From Bin87 sp965243255 (GTDB taxonomy: Bacteria; Chloroflexota; Dehalococcoidia; Lucifugimonadales; UBA3495), in NCBI GenBank assembly GCA_965243255.1, contig CBDEUH010000004.1:1116001-1180000 (forward strand): DNA of 64,000 nt, in the 5' to 3' direction. The notes under the pieces are model-generated. The model did no database searches and was not told the origin of the DNA. It was given only the letters and a program-made list of their open reading frames with translations. This document shows, one piece after another, positions 51,152 through 59,339 of this stretch. A program made the position numbers and the translations under genes. Each line of letters starts with the position of its first letter. Position 1 is the stretch's first letter.

Positions 51152-51167
51152 TTTTCGTTAACGAAAA
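51152..51167. repeat. Perfect 16-bp AT-rich palindrome
   Basis: TTTTCGTTAACGAAAA, 75 bases upstream of the operon B promoter and just beyond the terminator of the PEP-mutase-family gene, in a ~110-base AT-rich island. Candidate regulator site. Confidence 0.4.
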
Positions 51168-51174
51168 TTAATAC

Positions 51175-51213
51175 AAAAAGCCGACGCAGCGCTTTTCGGT
51201 GCGCCGCGCCGGC
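51175..51213 (-). terminator. Rho-independent terminator of the PEP-mutase-family gene
   Basis: On the minus strand GCCGGCGCGGCGC pairs with GCGCTGCGTCGGC (13 bp including two G-U) around an 8-base loop, followed by five T. It begins 18 bases after the stop. Confidence 0.8.
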
Positions 51214-51230
51214 AACCCCATGGGTTATGC

Positions 51231-52121
51231 CTAGTGTTCGGCAACGCGGCTTTGGAACTCGCGCTCGGTGGTGGCCGCTTCCACGGCCTGGTACTCGGGC
51301 AGGCTGATGAGGGCCTCCACTTCGGCCCGACGGGCGGCCACGTCGGCGGCCCCGATTCCGATGTGTCCGGTGTCCCGCAGGCTGGTATAAACGCGCTGCA
51401 GTCCTTCCAGGGCGGCGATGGCCGGCGTGGTCGCGTAGATGATTACCTTGTAGCCCAGGTCTTCGTATTCCTGAACGGTGATGTCGTCGGTGCCGGCGAT
51501 GACCAGCAGCGGGACGTCGGGCACACCGGCCCGAAAAGTCGCCAGGTCTTCCCGCTGGCGGACGCCGCGAGGCATCACTACGTCCACGCCCAAATCGCGC
51601 ATGGCGTTGCCGCGACGGATTGCGTCGTCCATGTCGCCCTCAACGGCGGTAAAGGAGTCGGTACGTCCTATGATAAGGAGGTTGGGGTCGCTGCGGGCCT
51701 CCAGGGCGTAGCGCATCTTTTCCAGGAATTCGTCGATGGGGATGACGTGCTCCAGTCCGGCGTGGTAGGACGCCCGCTTGGGAAAGACCTGGTCTTCGAT
51801 GTGGATGCCGCAAATGCCGGCGCGCTCAAAGGTGCGCACGGTGTGCATAGTGTGCACCGGGTCGCCGTAGCCGGCGCCGGCGTCGCAGATGACGGGTAGA
51901 GGTACCGACTTGGCGACGCGCTCCGCCACCTCAACCTGCTCGGTCAGCGTCATCAGCGGCTCGGTAACGGCCAGATGCGCGCCGCTCATGTAGCCGCCGA
52001 CGTACACCGTGTCGAAGCCCAGCGACTGCACCAGGCGGGCGGACATAGGGTCGTAGGCGCCGGGCGCGACGATGGTTTGGCCGGCGGCGAGGCGCGATTT
52101 GAGATTGGCTCGCAAGGTCAT
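51231..52121 (-). CDS. Isocitrate lyase/PEP mutase family protein
   Basis: 296 residues. VYVGGYMSGAHLAVTEP, VICDAGAGYGDPVHTMHTVR with the metal Asp, GIHIEDQVFPKRASYHAG, and LLIIGRTDSFTAVEGD are the family blocks. In isocitrate and methylisocitrate lyases the loop after PK is KKCGH with a catalytic Cys; here it is KRASYH, so C-C lyase activity on isocitrate is unlikely. PEP mutase, carboxy-PEP mutase and oxaloacetate-decarboxylase-like members lack the Cys as well. Downstream terminator marks a transcript end. Confidence 0.88.
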   Translation of the reverse strand: MTLRANLKSRLAAGQTIVAPGAYDPMSARLVQSLGFDTVYVGGYMSGAHLAVTEPLMTLTEQVEVAERVAKSVPLPVICDAGAGYGDPVHTMHTVRTFERAGICGIHIEDQVFPKRASYHAGLEHVIPIDEFLEKMRYALEARSDPNLLIIGRTDSFTAVEGDMDDAIRRGNAMRDLGVDVVMPRGVRQREDLATFRAGVPDVPLLVIAGTDDITVQEYEDLGYKVIIYATTPAIAALEGLQRVYTSLRDTGHIGIGAADVAARRAEVEALISLPEYQAVEAATTEREFQSRVAEH

Positions 52122-52182
52122 GGCAATTGCCTCCTACGGTGATGTGAGCAAAATTGATCAGGATTGCGGGTTTGCATTATTC

Positions 52183-53148
52183 TCAGTCTGCCGGTATCAG
52201 CGGCATCACCTCACGGGAGAACCGTTCCATGGCTTCCTGCTGCTGTTCGGCGCTGTCGGCGGGGAAGCTGAAGATGAAGTGCCGCACGCCCAAGTCCTGG
52301 TACTGGCGGAGGTCGGCGGCAATCTGCTCCGGGCGGCCGGACACCATCCGGCGAGATTGACCGGGAGACGGCCCCGGCTCGTCCTGAAATACGCAGTCAG
52401 TGCTGAATACCAAGTCAACAGCGTCCTCGGCGCGCCCGGCGCGTGCGCTGATGCGGCGCAGGCGGGCGACTTTCTCGGCCATCTCCTCGGGCTCCAATCC
52501 CGCCGGCGGGCGCAAGCCGATGGGCATCCAGCCGTCTCCCAGCGTGGCCGCTCGTCGTATGGCTGGGTTGGTGTGCCCTCCAATCCAGATGGGCGGATGG
52601 GGTTGCTGGACCGGTTTGGGCAGGAAACCGGCTCCCCTGATGTCGTAGTGTTTGCCGTGGAACTCAGGGTTGTCAGATGTCCAAAGTTCCTTGAAGATCT
52701 GGATGTACTCGTCGGTGACCTCGCCCCGTTGGGCGTAGGTATCCAGTCCCATGGCCTGGAACTCCTCTTCCATCCAGCCCACGCCGGCGCCCAAAATGAG
52801 GCGTCCGCCGCTGAGCACGTCCAGCGTCGCCAGAATCTTGGCGGTGAGCACGGGGTTGCGGTAGGGCAGGATCAGCACGTGGGTCCCCAGCTTGACCCGG
52901 GTGGTGCAGCCGGCCAGGAAGTTCAGCGCGGCCAGGGGTTCAAAGTAGGTGTTGTCACGTTGGAATGGCGCCACTCCATCGGCGGCGTAGGGATAAAAGG
53001 AAGAGACTTCGTGGGGAATGATGATGTGGTCGCTGACCCAGACGTGGTCAAAAGACAGGTCCTCCGCGCGCTGCGCCAGGTTGCGCAGGTTGTCCGGGGA
53101 GGCCATCGCGCCCCGGCTGGGGAGAGAGCATCCAAAGGTTACCGGCAT
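52183..53148 (-). CDS. LLM-class F420-dependent oxidoreductase
   Basis: 321 residues. MPVTFGCSLPSRGAM, LSFDHVWVSDHIIIPHEV, TTRVKLGTHVLILPYRNPVL, GRLILGAGVGWMEEEFQAMG, KPVQQPHPPIWIGGHTNPAI, GDGWMPIG. This order and VSDHII-x-P are those of probable F420-dependent class TIGR03619 oxidoreductases. F420 use is a family inference. Likely acts on a small carbonyl compound or enoyl substrate. Divergent from mnmA. Confidence 0.9.
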   Translation of the reverse strand: MPVTFGCSLPSRGAMASPDNLRNLAQRAEDLSFDHVWVSDHIIIPHEVSSFYPYAADGVAPFQRDNTYFEPLAALNFLAGCTTRVKLGTHVLILPYRNPVLTAKILATLDVLSGGRLILGAGVGWMEEEFQAMGLDTYAQRGEVTDEYIQIFKELWTSDNPEFHGKHYDIRGAGFLPKPVQQPHPPIWIGGHTNPAIRRAATLGDGWMPIGLRPPAGLEPEEMAEKVARLRRISARAGRAEDAVDLVFSTDCVFQDEPGPSPGQSRRMVSGRPEQIAADLRQYQDLGVRHFIFSFPADSAEQQQEAMERFSREVMPLIPAD

Positions 53149-53196
53149 AGATTGCCTCCGTTGCGGATGAAGGTTGAAAAGTGAAGATAATGCGAG

Positions 53197-53220
53197 CCGA
53201 TGCTATACTACCTGCATCGG
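53197..53220 (+). promoter_or_regulatory. Inverted repeat around a -10 element before mnmA
   Basis: CCGATGC, TATACT, ACCT, GCATCGG: 7-bp inverted repeat flanking a -10-like hexamer, 60 bases before ATG 53280. No good -35 at 17 bases. Confidence 0.3.
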
Positions 53221-53279
53221 AGCCGCAAGCAACGGTTTCCCGTTAGGGAACCACTCCATGCCGAACCCGTAGCGAGAGA

Positions 53280-54422
53280 ATGGACGCCATCACCAACACC
53301 TCAACCCTCGGTCGCGTTGTCGTCGCCATGAGCGGCGGCGTGGATTCGTCGGTGGCCGCCCTGCTACTTCGCCGGCAGGGCTGGGACGTCATCGGCGTTA
53401 CCATGAAGCTTTATGACATCGATCAGGGGGACTTGCCCGAATATTACCGTGGTTGCTGCACCTTGGACGACGTTGAGGACGCCCGGGCCGTGTGTCGCAT
53501 CCTGGGTGTACCTCACTATGTGCTCAACGTGCAGCGGGAGTTTCGCGCGTTTGTCATCGACTACTTCCAGCGGGAGTACGAAAGCGGGCGCACGCCTCAT
53601 CCGTGCATAGCCTGCAACGACAAGATCAAGTTCAGCTTCCTGGCGCAGCGGGCCCGGATGATGCAAGCCAGCCACGTCGCCACCGGTCATTATGCCCGCA
53701 TCGAACCTACTGGAACTGGCGCTTGGGCGCTGTGCCGAGGCGTTGACGCCGACAAGGACCAGTCCTATGTGCTGTTCGGGATGCGCCAAGATCAATTGGC
53801 GGCTACCTTGATGCCGGTGGGATGCTATCCGAAGTCGGACATTCGCCGGCTAGCCGCCGAGGCCGGCTTACCCAACGCCGACAAGCCGGACAGCCAGGAC
53901 ATTTGCTTTATTCCCACCGGCGACTATCGCGAGTTCCTGCGGCAGCGCACGGAGGAAAAGCCTGGCGACATCGTGGACGACACCGGCAATGTGCTTGGGC
54001 AGCACGAAGGCATTCAATACTTCACCGTCGGGCAGCGGCGCGGGTTGGGGCTTTCCGGCGGTCCGTCGAGATTCGTCATCCGGCTGGAGCCGGATACGCG
54101 CCGAGTAGTGGTGGGGTCGGAAGAGAACTTGTACCGGGATACACTGTTCGTATCGCCAGTATCATGGGTTGCAGGGAATCCGCCGCCGTCGGACGTCGAG
54201 GTTACGGTGAAGATCCGTTACAAGTTCGCTGAAGCTGCAGCCAGGGTAACTGCGGTCGGTGAAGGCGCGCTGGCCCGTTTCCGGGAGCCGCAGCGCGCAA
54301 TCACCCCCGGGCAGGCCGCAGTTTTTTATCAGGGCGACACCGTGCTGGGCGGCGGCGCAATATGTGGGTACGAACCCGATACTCGCCGGCCAGCGCCGGC
54401 TGGCGAACTGGTCAATGCCTGA
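53280..54422 (+). CDS. mnmA: tRNA-specific 2-thiouridylase MnmA
   Basis: 380 residues. PP-loop RVVVAMSGGVDSSVAALLL, catalytic Cys in PHPCIACNDKIKF, ATGHYARIEPT, the second Cys in SQDICFIPTGDYREF, and IQYFTVGQRRGLGL. Thiolates U34 of Lys, Glu and Gln tRNAs using a persulfide carrier and ATP. Its last 8 bases overlap the rnhB start, so mnmA-rnhB-yraN form one coupled unit. Confidence 0.96.
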   Translation: MDAITNTSTLGRVVVAMSGGVDSSVAALLLRRQGWDVIGVTMKLYDIDQGDLPEYYRGCCTLDDVEDARAVCRILGVPHYVLNVQREFRAFVIDYFQREYESGRTPHPCIACNDKIKFSFLAQRARMMQASHVATGHYARIEPTGTGAWALCRGVDADKDQSYVLFGMRQDQLAATLMPVGCYPKSDIRRLAAEAGLPNADKPDSQDICFIPTGDYREFLRQRTEEKPGDIVDDTGNVLGQHEGIQYFTVGQRRGLGLSGGPSRFVIRLEPDTRRVVVGSEENLYRDTLFVSPVSWVAGNPPPSDVEVTVKIRYKFAEAAARVTAVGEGALARFREPQRAITPGQAAVFYQGDTVLGGGAICGYEPDTRRPAPAGELVNA

Positions 54423-55056
54423 CCTCTCACTGGAGGCAGCTTTCCACGCCAGAGGTTTCCGCCTCGTGGCCGGCGTGGACGAGGCTGGACGCGGGCCATT
54501 GGCCGGCCCGGTGGCCGCAGCTGCGGTCATTTTGCCACCGGGTTTGACTGGCCGAGAGGATTGGCTGGACGCTATTGACGACAGCAAGCGCCTGTCGGAA
54601 AAGCGTAGGGAAAAGGCGGCGGAGCTTGTTCGCGCCAACGCTCTAGCCTGGGCCGTTAAACAGATAGATTCGTCGGAAATAGACCACATCGGTATTGGCA
54701 GAGCCGTGCGCAAAGCGATGATGGCAGCGGTATCGGCCCTGCGGCCGGCGCCAGACGCGTTGCTGCTGGATTGGGTTCCCATAAAGGAATGCCAACTCCC
54801 TCTTCAGACGGTAGTTAAAGGAGATGTGAAGTCGCTGTCCATCGCCGCGGCCAGCATCCTGGCCAAGGTGGAGCGGGACAAACGGATGAGACAAGCAGAC
54901 TGGCAGTATCCGGGTTATGGCTTTGCCCGGCACAAGGGCTACGCCACTGCCCAGCACATTCGCTGCCTGTCGGAGCTGGGGCCCACGCCCATCCACCGGC
55001 GTTCATTCAACCCGTTGCGACAGGCGCGATTTTTCTACAATGCCAAACCCGACTGA
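54415..55056 (+). CDS. rnhB: Ribonuclease HII
   Basis: 213 residues from MPDLSLEAAF, the start overlapping the mnmA stop. LVAGVDEAGRGPLAGPVAAA carries the first two acidic ligands, DSKRLSEKRREK follows, then PDALLLDWVPI and KSLSIAAASILAKVERDKRM, and YGFARHKGYATAQH near the end. Removes ribonucleotides from DNA-RNA hybrids. Confidence 0.96.
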   Translation: MPDLSLEAAFHARGFRLVAGVDEAGRGPLAGPVAAAAVILPPGLTGREDWLDAIDDSKRLSEKRREKAAELVRANALAWAVKQIDSSEIDHIGIGRAVRKAMMAAVSALRPAPDALLLDWVPIKECQLPLQTVVKGDVKSLSIAAASILAKVERDKRMRQADWQYPGYGFARHKGYATAQHIRCLSELGPTPIHRRSFNPLRQARFFYNAKPD

Positions 55057-55441
55057 AAGACCCGATGCAGGCATGACGCCCCATCAGGTGGGCAACGTCG
55101 GCGAACGCCTGGCTCGGCGGCACCTAGAAGCCAGGGGCTACCGCATTGTAGATACCAATTACCGTTGCCGATGGGGAGAAATCGACCTGATAGCTCGGGA
55201 AGGGTCAGCCTGGGTTTTCGTGGAAGTTCGCACCCGTCGCAGCGACGCTTACGGAAGTCCTGAAGAGTCAGTAACTGAGAGGAAGGTCAGGCGGTTGAAG
55301 CTAACCGCCGAGGACTATCTGCGCCGGAGGACGACCGGATCGACGGAGGCGCAGTGGCGTATTGACCTGATTGCCATCCGCCTGGGAAGCGGTCGGCGCG
55401 TGCTGGACGTCCGCCACCTGGAGAACATCGTAGAAGGATAA
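55040..55441 (+). CDS. UPF0102 (YraN) endonuclease-like protein
   Basis: 133 residues from MPNPTERPDA, overlapping rnhB by 17 bases. GNVGERLARRHLEARGYRIV, WGEIDLIAREGSAWVFVEVR (the D-...-E-x-R form of the PD-(D/E)xK core) and the terminal RRVLDVRHLENIV are YraN family traits. Neighbour of rnhB in many bacteria. Biochemical role not established for the family. Confidence 0.93.
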   Translation: MPNPTERPDAGMTPHQVGNVGERLARRHLEARGYRIVDTNYRCRWGEIDLIAREGSAWVFVEVRTRRSDAYGSPEESVTERKVRRLKLTAEDYLRRRTTGSTEAQWRIDLIAIRLGSGRRVLDVRHLENIVEG

Positions 55442-55541
55442 GCCGGGGGCAACGGTTGACTGTGCCAGCGGCGGATACTAGACTAATTGCCGCCGTGCAG
55501 TTGCCCGCTTTGGGTATGCGACACACGGCGACAGTGATGTT

Positions 55542-56072
55542 ATGTCCATCGACCTTGCCGAACATATACGAAACGTGCCGGACTTCCCCATCCACGGGGT
55601 GCAGTTCAAGGACATCACTTCGCTGCTGCTGACGCCGGAAGCCTTCGGTGAAACCATTGACCGCCTGGTAGAGCAGGCTGGTAAGCGAAAGGTGGACGCT
55701 CTGGCCGCAATCGATTCTCGAGGTTTCCTGTTCGCGGCTCCTATGGCCGATCGCATGGGGCTGCCCCTGGCCCTGGTCAGGAAAGCCGGCAAGTTGCCCG
55801 GTGAAACGCTCAGCTACGAATATACGCTCGAATACGGTGCCAGTTCGCTGGAAATTCACGCCGGCGACATCGATGAAGGCAACCGTGTCCTGATTATCGA
55901 CGATCTCCTCGCCACCGGCGGGAGCATCCAGGCCGCTGCGAATTTGATAGCTAATGCTGGCGGGATTCCCGTCGGCGTTGGCGTGGTGATTGAGTTGATA
56001 GGATTGGGGGGACGGGAGGCGCTGGCAGATTACGACCTGTTCTCACTGGTAACTTTTGAAGTGGATGAATAG
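55542..56072 (+). CDS. apt: Adenine phosphoribosyltransferase
   Basis: 176 residues. IRNVPDFPIHGVQFKDITSL, LAAIDSRGFLFAAPMAD, RKAGKLPGETLSYEYTLEYG and the PRPP motif RVLIIDDLLATGGSIQAA. Salvages adenine to AMP. Typical length. Confidence 0.97.
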   Translation: MSIDLAEHIRNVPDFPIHGVQFKDITSLLLTPEAFGETIDRLVEQAGKRKVDALAAIDSRGFLFAAPMADRMGLPLALVRKAGKLPGETLSYEYTLEYGASSLEIHAGDIDEGNRVLIIDDLLATGGSIQAAANLIANAGGIPVGVGVVIELIGLGGREALADYDLFSLVTFEVDE

Positions 56073-56134
56073 CCAGCGCCGGAACGCCCGGCGCACACTA
56101 TCGAACAGAATGCGTACTCAGGAGGAATTCTGGA

Positions 56135-57007
56135 ATGGCAGACAAAGCAACCATCGGCAACGTTGAAGTAACCGCCGTTATCGACATGGTTCCGCCGCCG
56201 CGGGAACCGTCGGCGATGTTCCCCGACGTCCCCAACGACGCCTGGGCCAACTATCAGGACACTCTCGAGGACGGACAGCTCCAGCTCTACTACGGCGTTT
56301 TCCTGCTCAAGACGGAAGAGCATGTCATCCTGGTGGACACCGGCATGGGCCCCGGCCCTCACCCGGACCGAGGCAACCGCACCGGCAACCTCTATGAGGA
56401 GTTGCGCCCGCACCTGGAATCCAACGTTGGCGTCAACAACACCAACGTGGGCCCCAGCGACTCGGTGAACTACATCATTCACACCCATCTGCACGGCGAC
56501 CACGTGGGATGGAACCTGCGCTACTCCGGAGGAATGCCGGCGCCCAACTTCCGCCGCGCCCGCTACGTCATGTCGCGTCCGGATTATGACTACTTTACCT
56601 CCGAAGAGGGACGCCGGATGTACCCGTACATTGATCGCCAGGTAATGCCACTGCGCCGTCTCCGGCTGCAGCAGATTCTGGAGGAGCCTGAGCACACCAT
56701 CAGCGATGAAATTTCCATTGCCCCGGCCCCGGGCCACACCCCCGGCCACCAGATAGTGCTCATCAATTCCAACGGCCAGCGCGGTATCGTCATGGGAGAC
56801 GTGCTACACACCATCGCGCAGGTGTCCGAACCGGACTGGTGCGCTGGCGTGGACACGGACAAGGCGCAATCCGCGGCATCCCGGGCGAAGTGGCTGGACG
56901 CCGCCGAGGAAGGGGACTGGACCATCTGCGCCGGGCACTTCCCGCCAGGCAAGCAGATTGGCAAAATCGGCCGCGTTGACGGCAAGCGCGTCTGGCAGCC
57001 GCTGTAA
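56135..57007 (+). CDS. MBL-fold metallo-hydrolase
   Basis: 290 residues; AGGAGGA upstream of ATG. HTHLHGDHVGWN carries the H-x-H-x-D-H zinc motif; ILVDTGMG precedes it; the later His is in APGHTPGHQIVLI, Asp in VMGDVLHTI, and the last His in ICAGHFPPGKQIG. Pattern resembles quorum-quenching lactonases and related hydrolases. Substrate unknown. No signal peptide. Confidence 0.92.
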   Translation: MADKATIGNVEVTAVIDMVPPPREPSAMFPDVPNDAWANYQDTLEDGQLQLYYGVFLLKTEEHVILVDTGMGPGPHPDRGNRTGNLYEELRPHLESNVGVNNTNVGPSDSVNYIIHTHLHGDHVGWNLRYSGGMPAPNFRRARYVMSRPDYDYFTSEEGRRMYPYIDRQVMPLRRLRLQQILEEPEHTISDEISIAPAPGHTPGHQIVLINSNGQRGIVMGDVLHTIAQVSEPDWCAGVDTDKAQSAASRAKWLDAAEEGDWTICAGHFPPGKQIGKIGRVDGKRVWQPL

Positions 57008-57034
57008 TCACCAATCCCGCTCGACGATCTACAC

Positions 57035-57062
57035 GTAGGGGCGAATAGTAATTCGCCCCTAC
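57035..57062. repeat. GGGGCGA inverted repeat, copy 6
   Basis: GTAGGGGCGAAT-AGTA-ATTCGCCCCTAC: perfect 12-bp stem with a four-base loop, between the MBL gene and the next gene. Confidence 0.75.
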
Positions 57063-57084
57063 ACTGTAACCTCTGGGATCCATT

Positions 57085-57807
57085 ATGACTCAATTGCGCA
57101 GCCTGCTGGAACGCATCGATGCCGGCGCCGGCCCGGCGCTGGGTTTTGGGGCGACGCAGTCCGCTCGATTGCCGGCCATGGCGTTGATAGCCCGTTGTTC
57201 CGGCGACCTGGAAGAGGCGCTGCTGGCCGCCGGCGAAGCGGCTGACGCCGTGGTCATCGCCGCGCCGGGCGGCACGCCCGACGGTCTTCCCGACCTGGGA
57301 GGCCGGGTTTGGGGAGCAGGCGGAGTACTGCTTACGCCCGAAAACGTTGCGCTTTGGCACGCCGCCGGCGCGGATTTCATGGTGTCGCCACCGACTGGCG
57401 CTGTGGTGGATGCCGTCAGCATCGCCCAACCGGGGATGACACACGGTGTTCGAATACCCGACGACCCGGACGATAGCGATTGGCGCATCCTCGCCGCCGC
57501 ACCGGTGGATTTTCTGGTGCTGGACAAGTCGGCGATGACCGGCCCGTGGACATTCGCGGATCTGGCCCAGGTATCCGACGCCATCAGCCGTACCGACAAG
57601 TTCCAGTTCGTGCGGCTTGGTCTTCGGCCAACCGTCAACGAGTTGGTAGCATTGCGCCAGACCGGCGCGGTGGCAATAGTCGCCGAGGCCAATGGCCTTG
57701 GAGCCGACGGATTGATGGGCCTGAAAGCCGATCTGATGGCTCTGCCAAGGGTCCAGCCAACGAGCCGGCGGCGCATTCAACCCGGCGAAGAAAGCCCGGC
57801 GACGTGA
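57085..57807 (+). CDS. Uncharacterised TIM-barrel-like protein
   Basis: 240 residues. Alternating strands and helices (MALIARCSGDLEEALLAAGE, ADAVVIAAPGG, GADFMVSPPTG, PVDFLVLDKSAMTG, FVRLGLRPTVNEL, TGAVAIVAEANGLG) suggest half or all of a small (beta/alpha)8 barrel. Family not recognised; similar open-reading frames sit beside site-2 protease genes. Its stop TGA overlaps the GTG start of the next gene, so the two are coupled. Confidence 0.75.
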   Translation: MTQLRSLLERIDAGAGPALGFGATQSARLPAMALIARCSGDLEEALLAAGEAADAVVIAAPGGTPDGLPDLGGRVWGAGGVLLTPENVALWHAAGADFMVSPPTGAVVDAVSIAQPGMTHGVRIPDDPDDSDWRILAAAPVDFLVLDKSAMTGPWTFADLAQVSDAISRTDKFQFVRLGLRPTVNELVALRQTGAVAIVAEANGLGADGLMGLKADLMALPRVQPTSRRRIQPGEESPAT

Positions 57808-58499
57808 TACTCCAAAGCCTTGAACTGCTTCGGGATAATCCGGTTTCTTTTTTCCTAGTCATCGGAATCGGATTGGCAGGGTTGATTGTGGGCTTCACCG
57901 TCCATGAGTTCAGCCATGCTTTGACCGCCCACGTCCAAGGCGACGACACGGCCCGGCGCATGGGCCGTCTCACTTTCAACCCGGTGAAGCACATCGACTT
58001 GCTCGGTTTCCTGCTGCTGCTGGTAGTAGGGTTTGGATGGGCCAAGCCGGTGCAGGTTGACCCTTTCAACCTGCGTCACGGCCGGCTGGGGATGTCTCTG
58101 GTAGCCTTCGCCGGCCCATTGTCAAACTTTGTGGTCGCCTTTGTGTTGGGGTTGGTTTTTCGCTTTGAGCTGCTGCCAATCGTAACAAATACGGCGCGCA
58201 TATCCAGTGTCCAGGAAGTTTTGGGGTTTGCCGCTTTCCTCGCTATCTTCTTCAATCTCATCCTGGGCATCTTCAACTTGATACCCCTGCCGCCCCTGGA
58301 TGGCAGTAAGGTATTGGGCGGCCTGTTGCCGCGGGCGCTGTACTATCCGTACTTGCAGTTTGAGCGTTACGGATGGATTCCTTTGCTGGGATTGATTGGC
58401 GTCAATCTTTTCCTAAGCTACGCCTTTGGCATCAGCTTCCTGGCCAAGATACTGCTACCGCCGGCGCTGTTTATGTTCCAGCTTGCCACGGGCTTATAG
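57804..58499 (+). CDS. Site-2 protease family membrane metalloprotease
   Basis: 231 residues starting at GTG within GTGA, a 4-base overlap with the previous gene. Zinc motif HEFSHA near residue 34, a second set DPFNLRHGRLGMSLVAFAGP, and NLIPLPPLDGSKVLGG carrying the Asp ligand. About six helices. Belongs to the compact S2P/M50 group without PDZ domain. Cleaves membrane-embedded substrates; target unknown. Confidence 0.93.
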   Translation: MILQSLELLRDNPVSFFLVIGIGLAGLIVGFTVHEFSHALTAHVQGDDTARRMGRLTFNPVKHIDLLGFLLLLVVGFGWAKPVQVDPFNLRHGRLGMSLVAFAGPLSNFVVAFVLGLVFRFELLPIVTNTARISSVQEVLGFAAFLAIFFNLILGIFNLIPLPPLDGSKVLGGLLPRALYYPYLQFERYGWIPLLGLIGVNLFLSYAFGISFLAKILLPPALFMFQLATGL

Positions 58500-58512
58500 C
58501 ACAAAATGAACA

Positions 58513-58534
58513 GGGGCGGCCCTTAGGCCGCCCC
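58513..58534. repeat. GGGGCG inverted repeat, copy 7 (variant)
   Basis: GGGGCGGCC-CTTA-GGCCGCCCC, 9-bp perfect stem 14 bases after the site-2 protease stop. Variant of the family, or a terminator-like structure without T run. Confidence 0.5.
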
Positions 58535-58564
58535 AACGTAGCAATTTGGCAACAGTCTGGAAGA

Positions 58565-59164
58565 TTACGGCCGCAGCGGGATCGGACGGTTGGCCTGGTT
58601 CTCGGCAATCTGATCGGTGTCCCACAGTTTGGCGAAGTTGTAGGCACGCGGGCAGTGGCCGTATGATTCTTCCACGTTGATGATGATGCCCTGCAGGTGC
58701 TTGGCATTGTCATCCGTCCAGTAGAGTTCCAGCTCCACCTTTTGGCGTTCCAGCTCTTCCTTATTTACGATGGACACGGTACCGTTGACCCGCACGGTGT
58801 CGTTCACACCCGGGATCATGAACAGGAGCCCAACATGAGGGTTGGCGTCCATGTTCTGATAGGACTGGAACAGACGGTTGCCGGCGACGTCGGGCAGCAA
58901 CAGGCGGCGGCTGTCCAGCACCTTGACGAACCCGGGCTTGCCTCCCTTGGGGGATGCGTCGCAGTTGCCGTCGGGGTCGGCGGAGGCCATCACGACGAAA
59001 GGAGAAGCGGCGACGAACTTCTGCACGAAGTCAGACATCTCACCCTTAACCTTGACCTTGGCCCGCGGGCTCATCTCTCCGAATTGGTCGTTGAACCGGC
59101 TTGATTCCTGCTCGATGGTGCAAAGGTCGTCCGCGACAGCGGAGGGAGCAGTTGCAGTGGTCAT
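58565..59164 (-). CDS. Pyridoxamine 5'-phosphate oxidase-family protein (MSMEG_1061-like)
   Basis: 199 residues. FVAASPFVVMASADPDGNCDAS, GKPGFVKVLDSRRLLLPD, NPHVGLLFMIPGVNDTVRVNG and HCPRAYNFAKLWD are blocks of the FMN-binding split-barrel group named after MSMEG_1061. Activity unknown. GGAGG precedes the ATG by 8 bases. Divergent from the polyketide synthase, sharing a 175-base AT-rich gap. Confidence 0.88.
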   Translation of the reverse strand: MTTATAPSAVADDLCTIEQESSRFNDQFGEMSPRAKVKVKGEMSDFVQKFVAASPFVVMASADPDGNCDASPKGGKPGFVKVLDSRRLLLPDVAGNRLFQSYQNMDANPHVGLLFMIPGVNDTVRVNGTVSIVNKEELERQKVELELYWTDDNAKHLQGIIINVEESYGHCPRAYNFAKLWDTDQIAENQANRPIPLRP

Positions 59165-59339
59165 ATCCTAAACCTCCAAGGTAGTCTGACGAAAGTGAGT
59201 GGCGACAGGATAATGGATTTCGGCTGATAATGCCACATCGGAAAATCGTGTCCTATTCGTAATATATTGACTATTTCAAGTCGATTACATTCTGGACTTG
59301 CCCTGCCGAGGTTGGTACACTGGCGACAAGGAGATCGCC
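59165..59339. promoter_or_regulatory. Divergent regulatory region between PPOX-family gene and polyketide synthase
   Basis: 175 bases, clearly more AT-rich than the neighbours. For the plus strand TGGACT, 17 bases, TACACT is a weak promoter candidate 20-50 bases before the PKS start. AAGGAG at 59328-59333 is its ribosome site. Confidence 0.35.
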
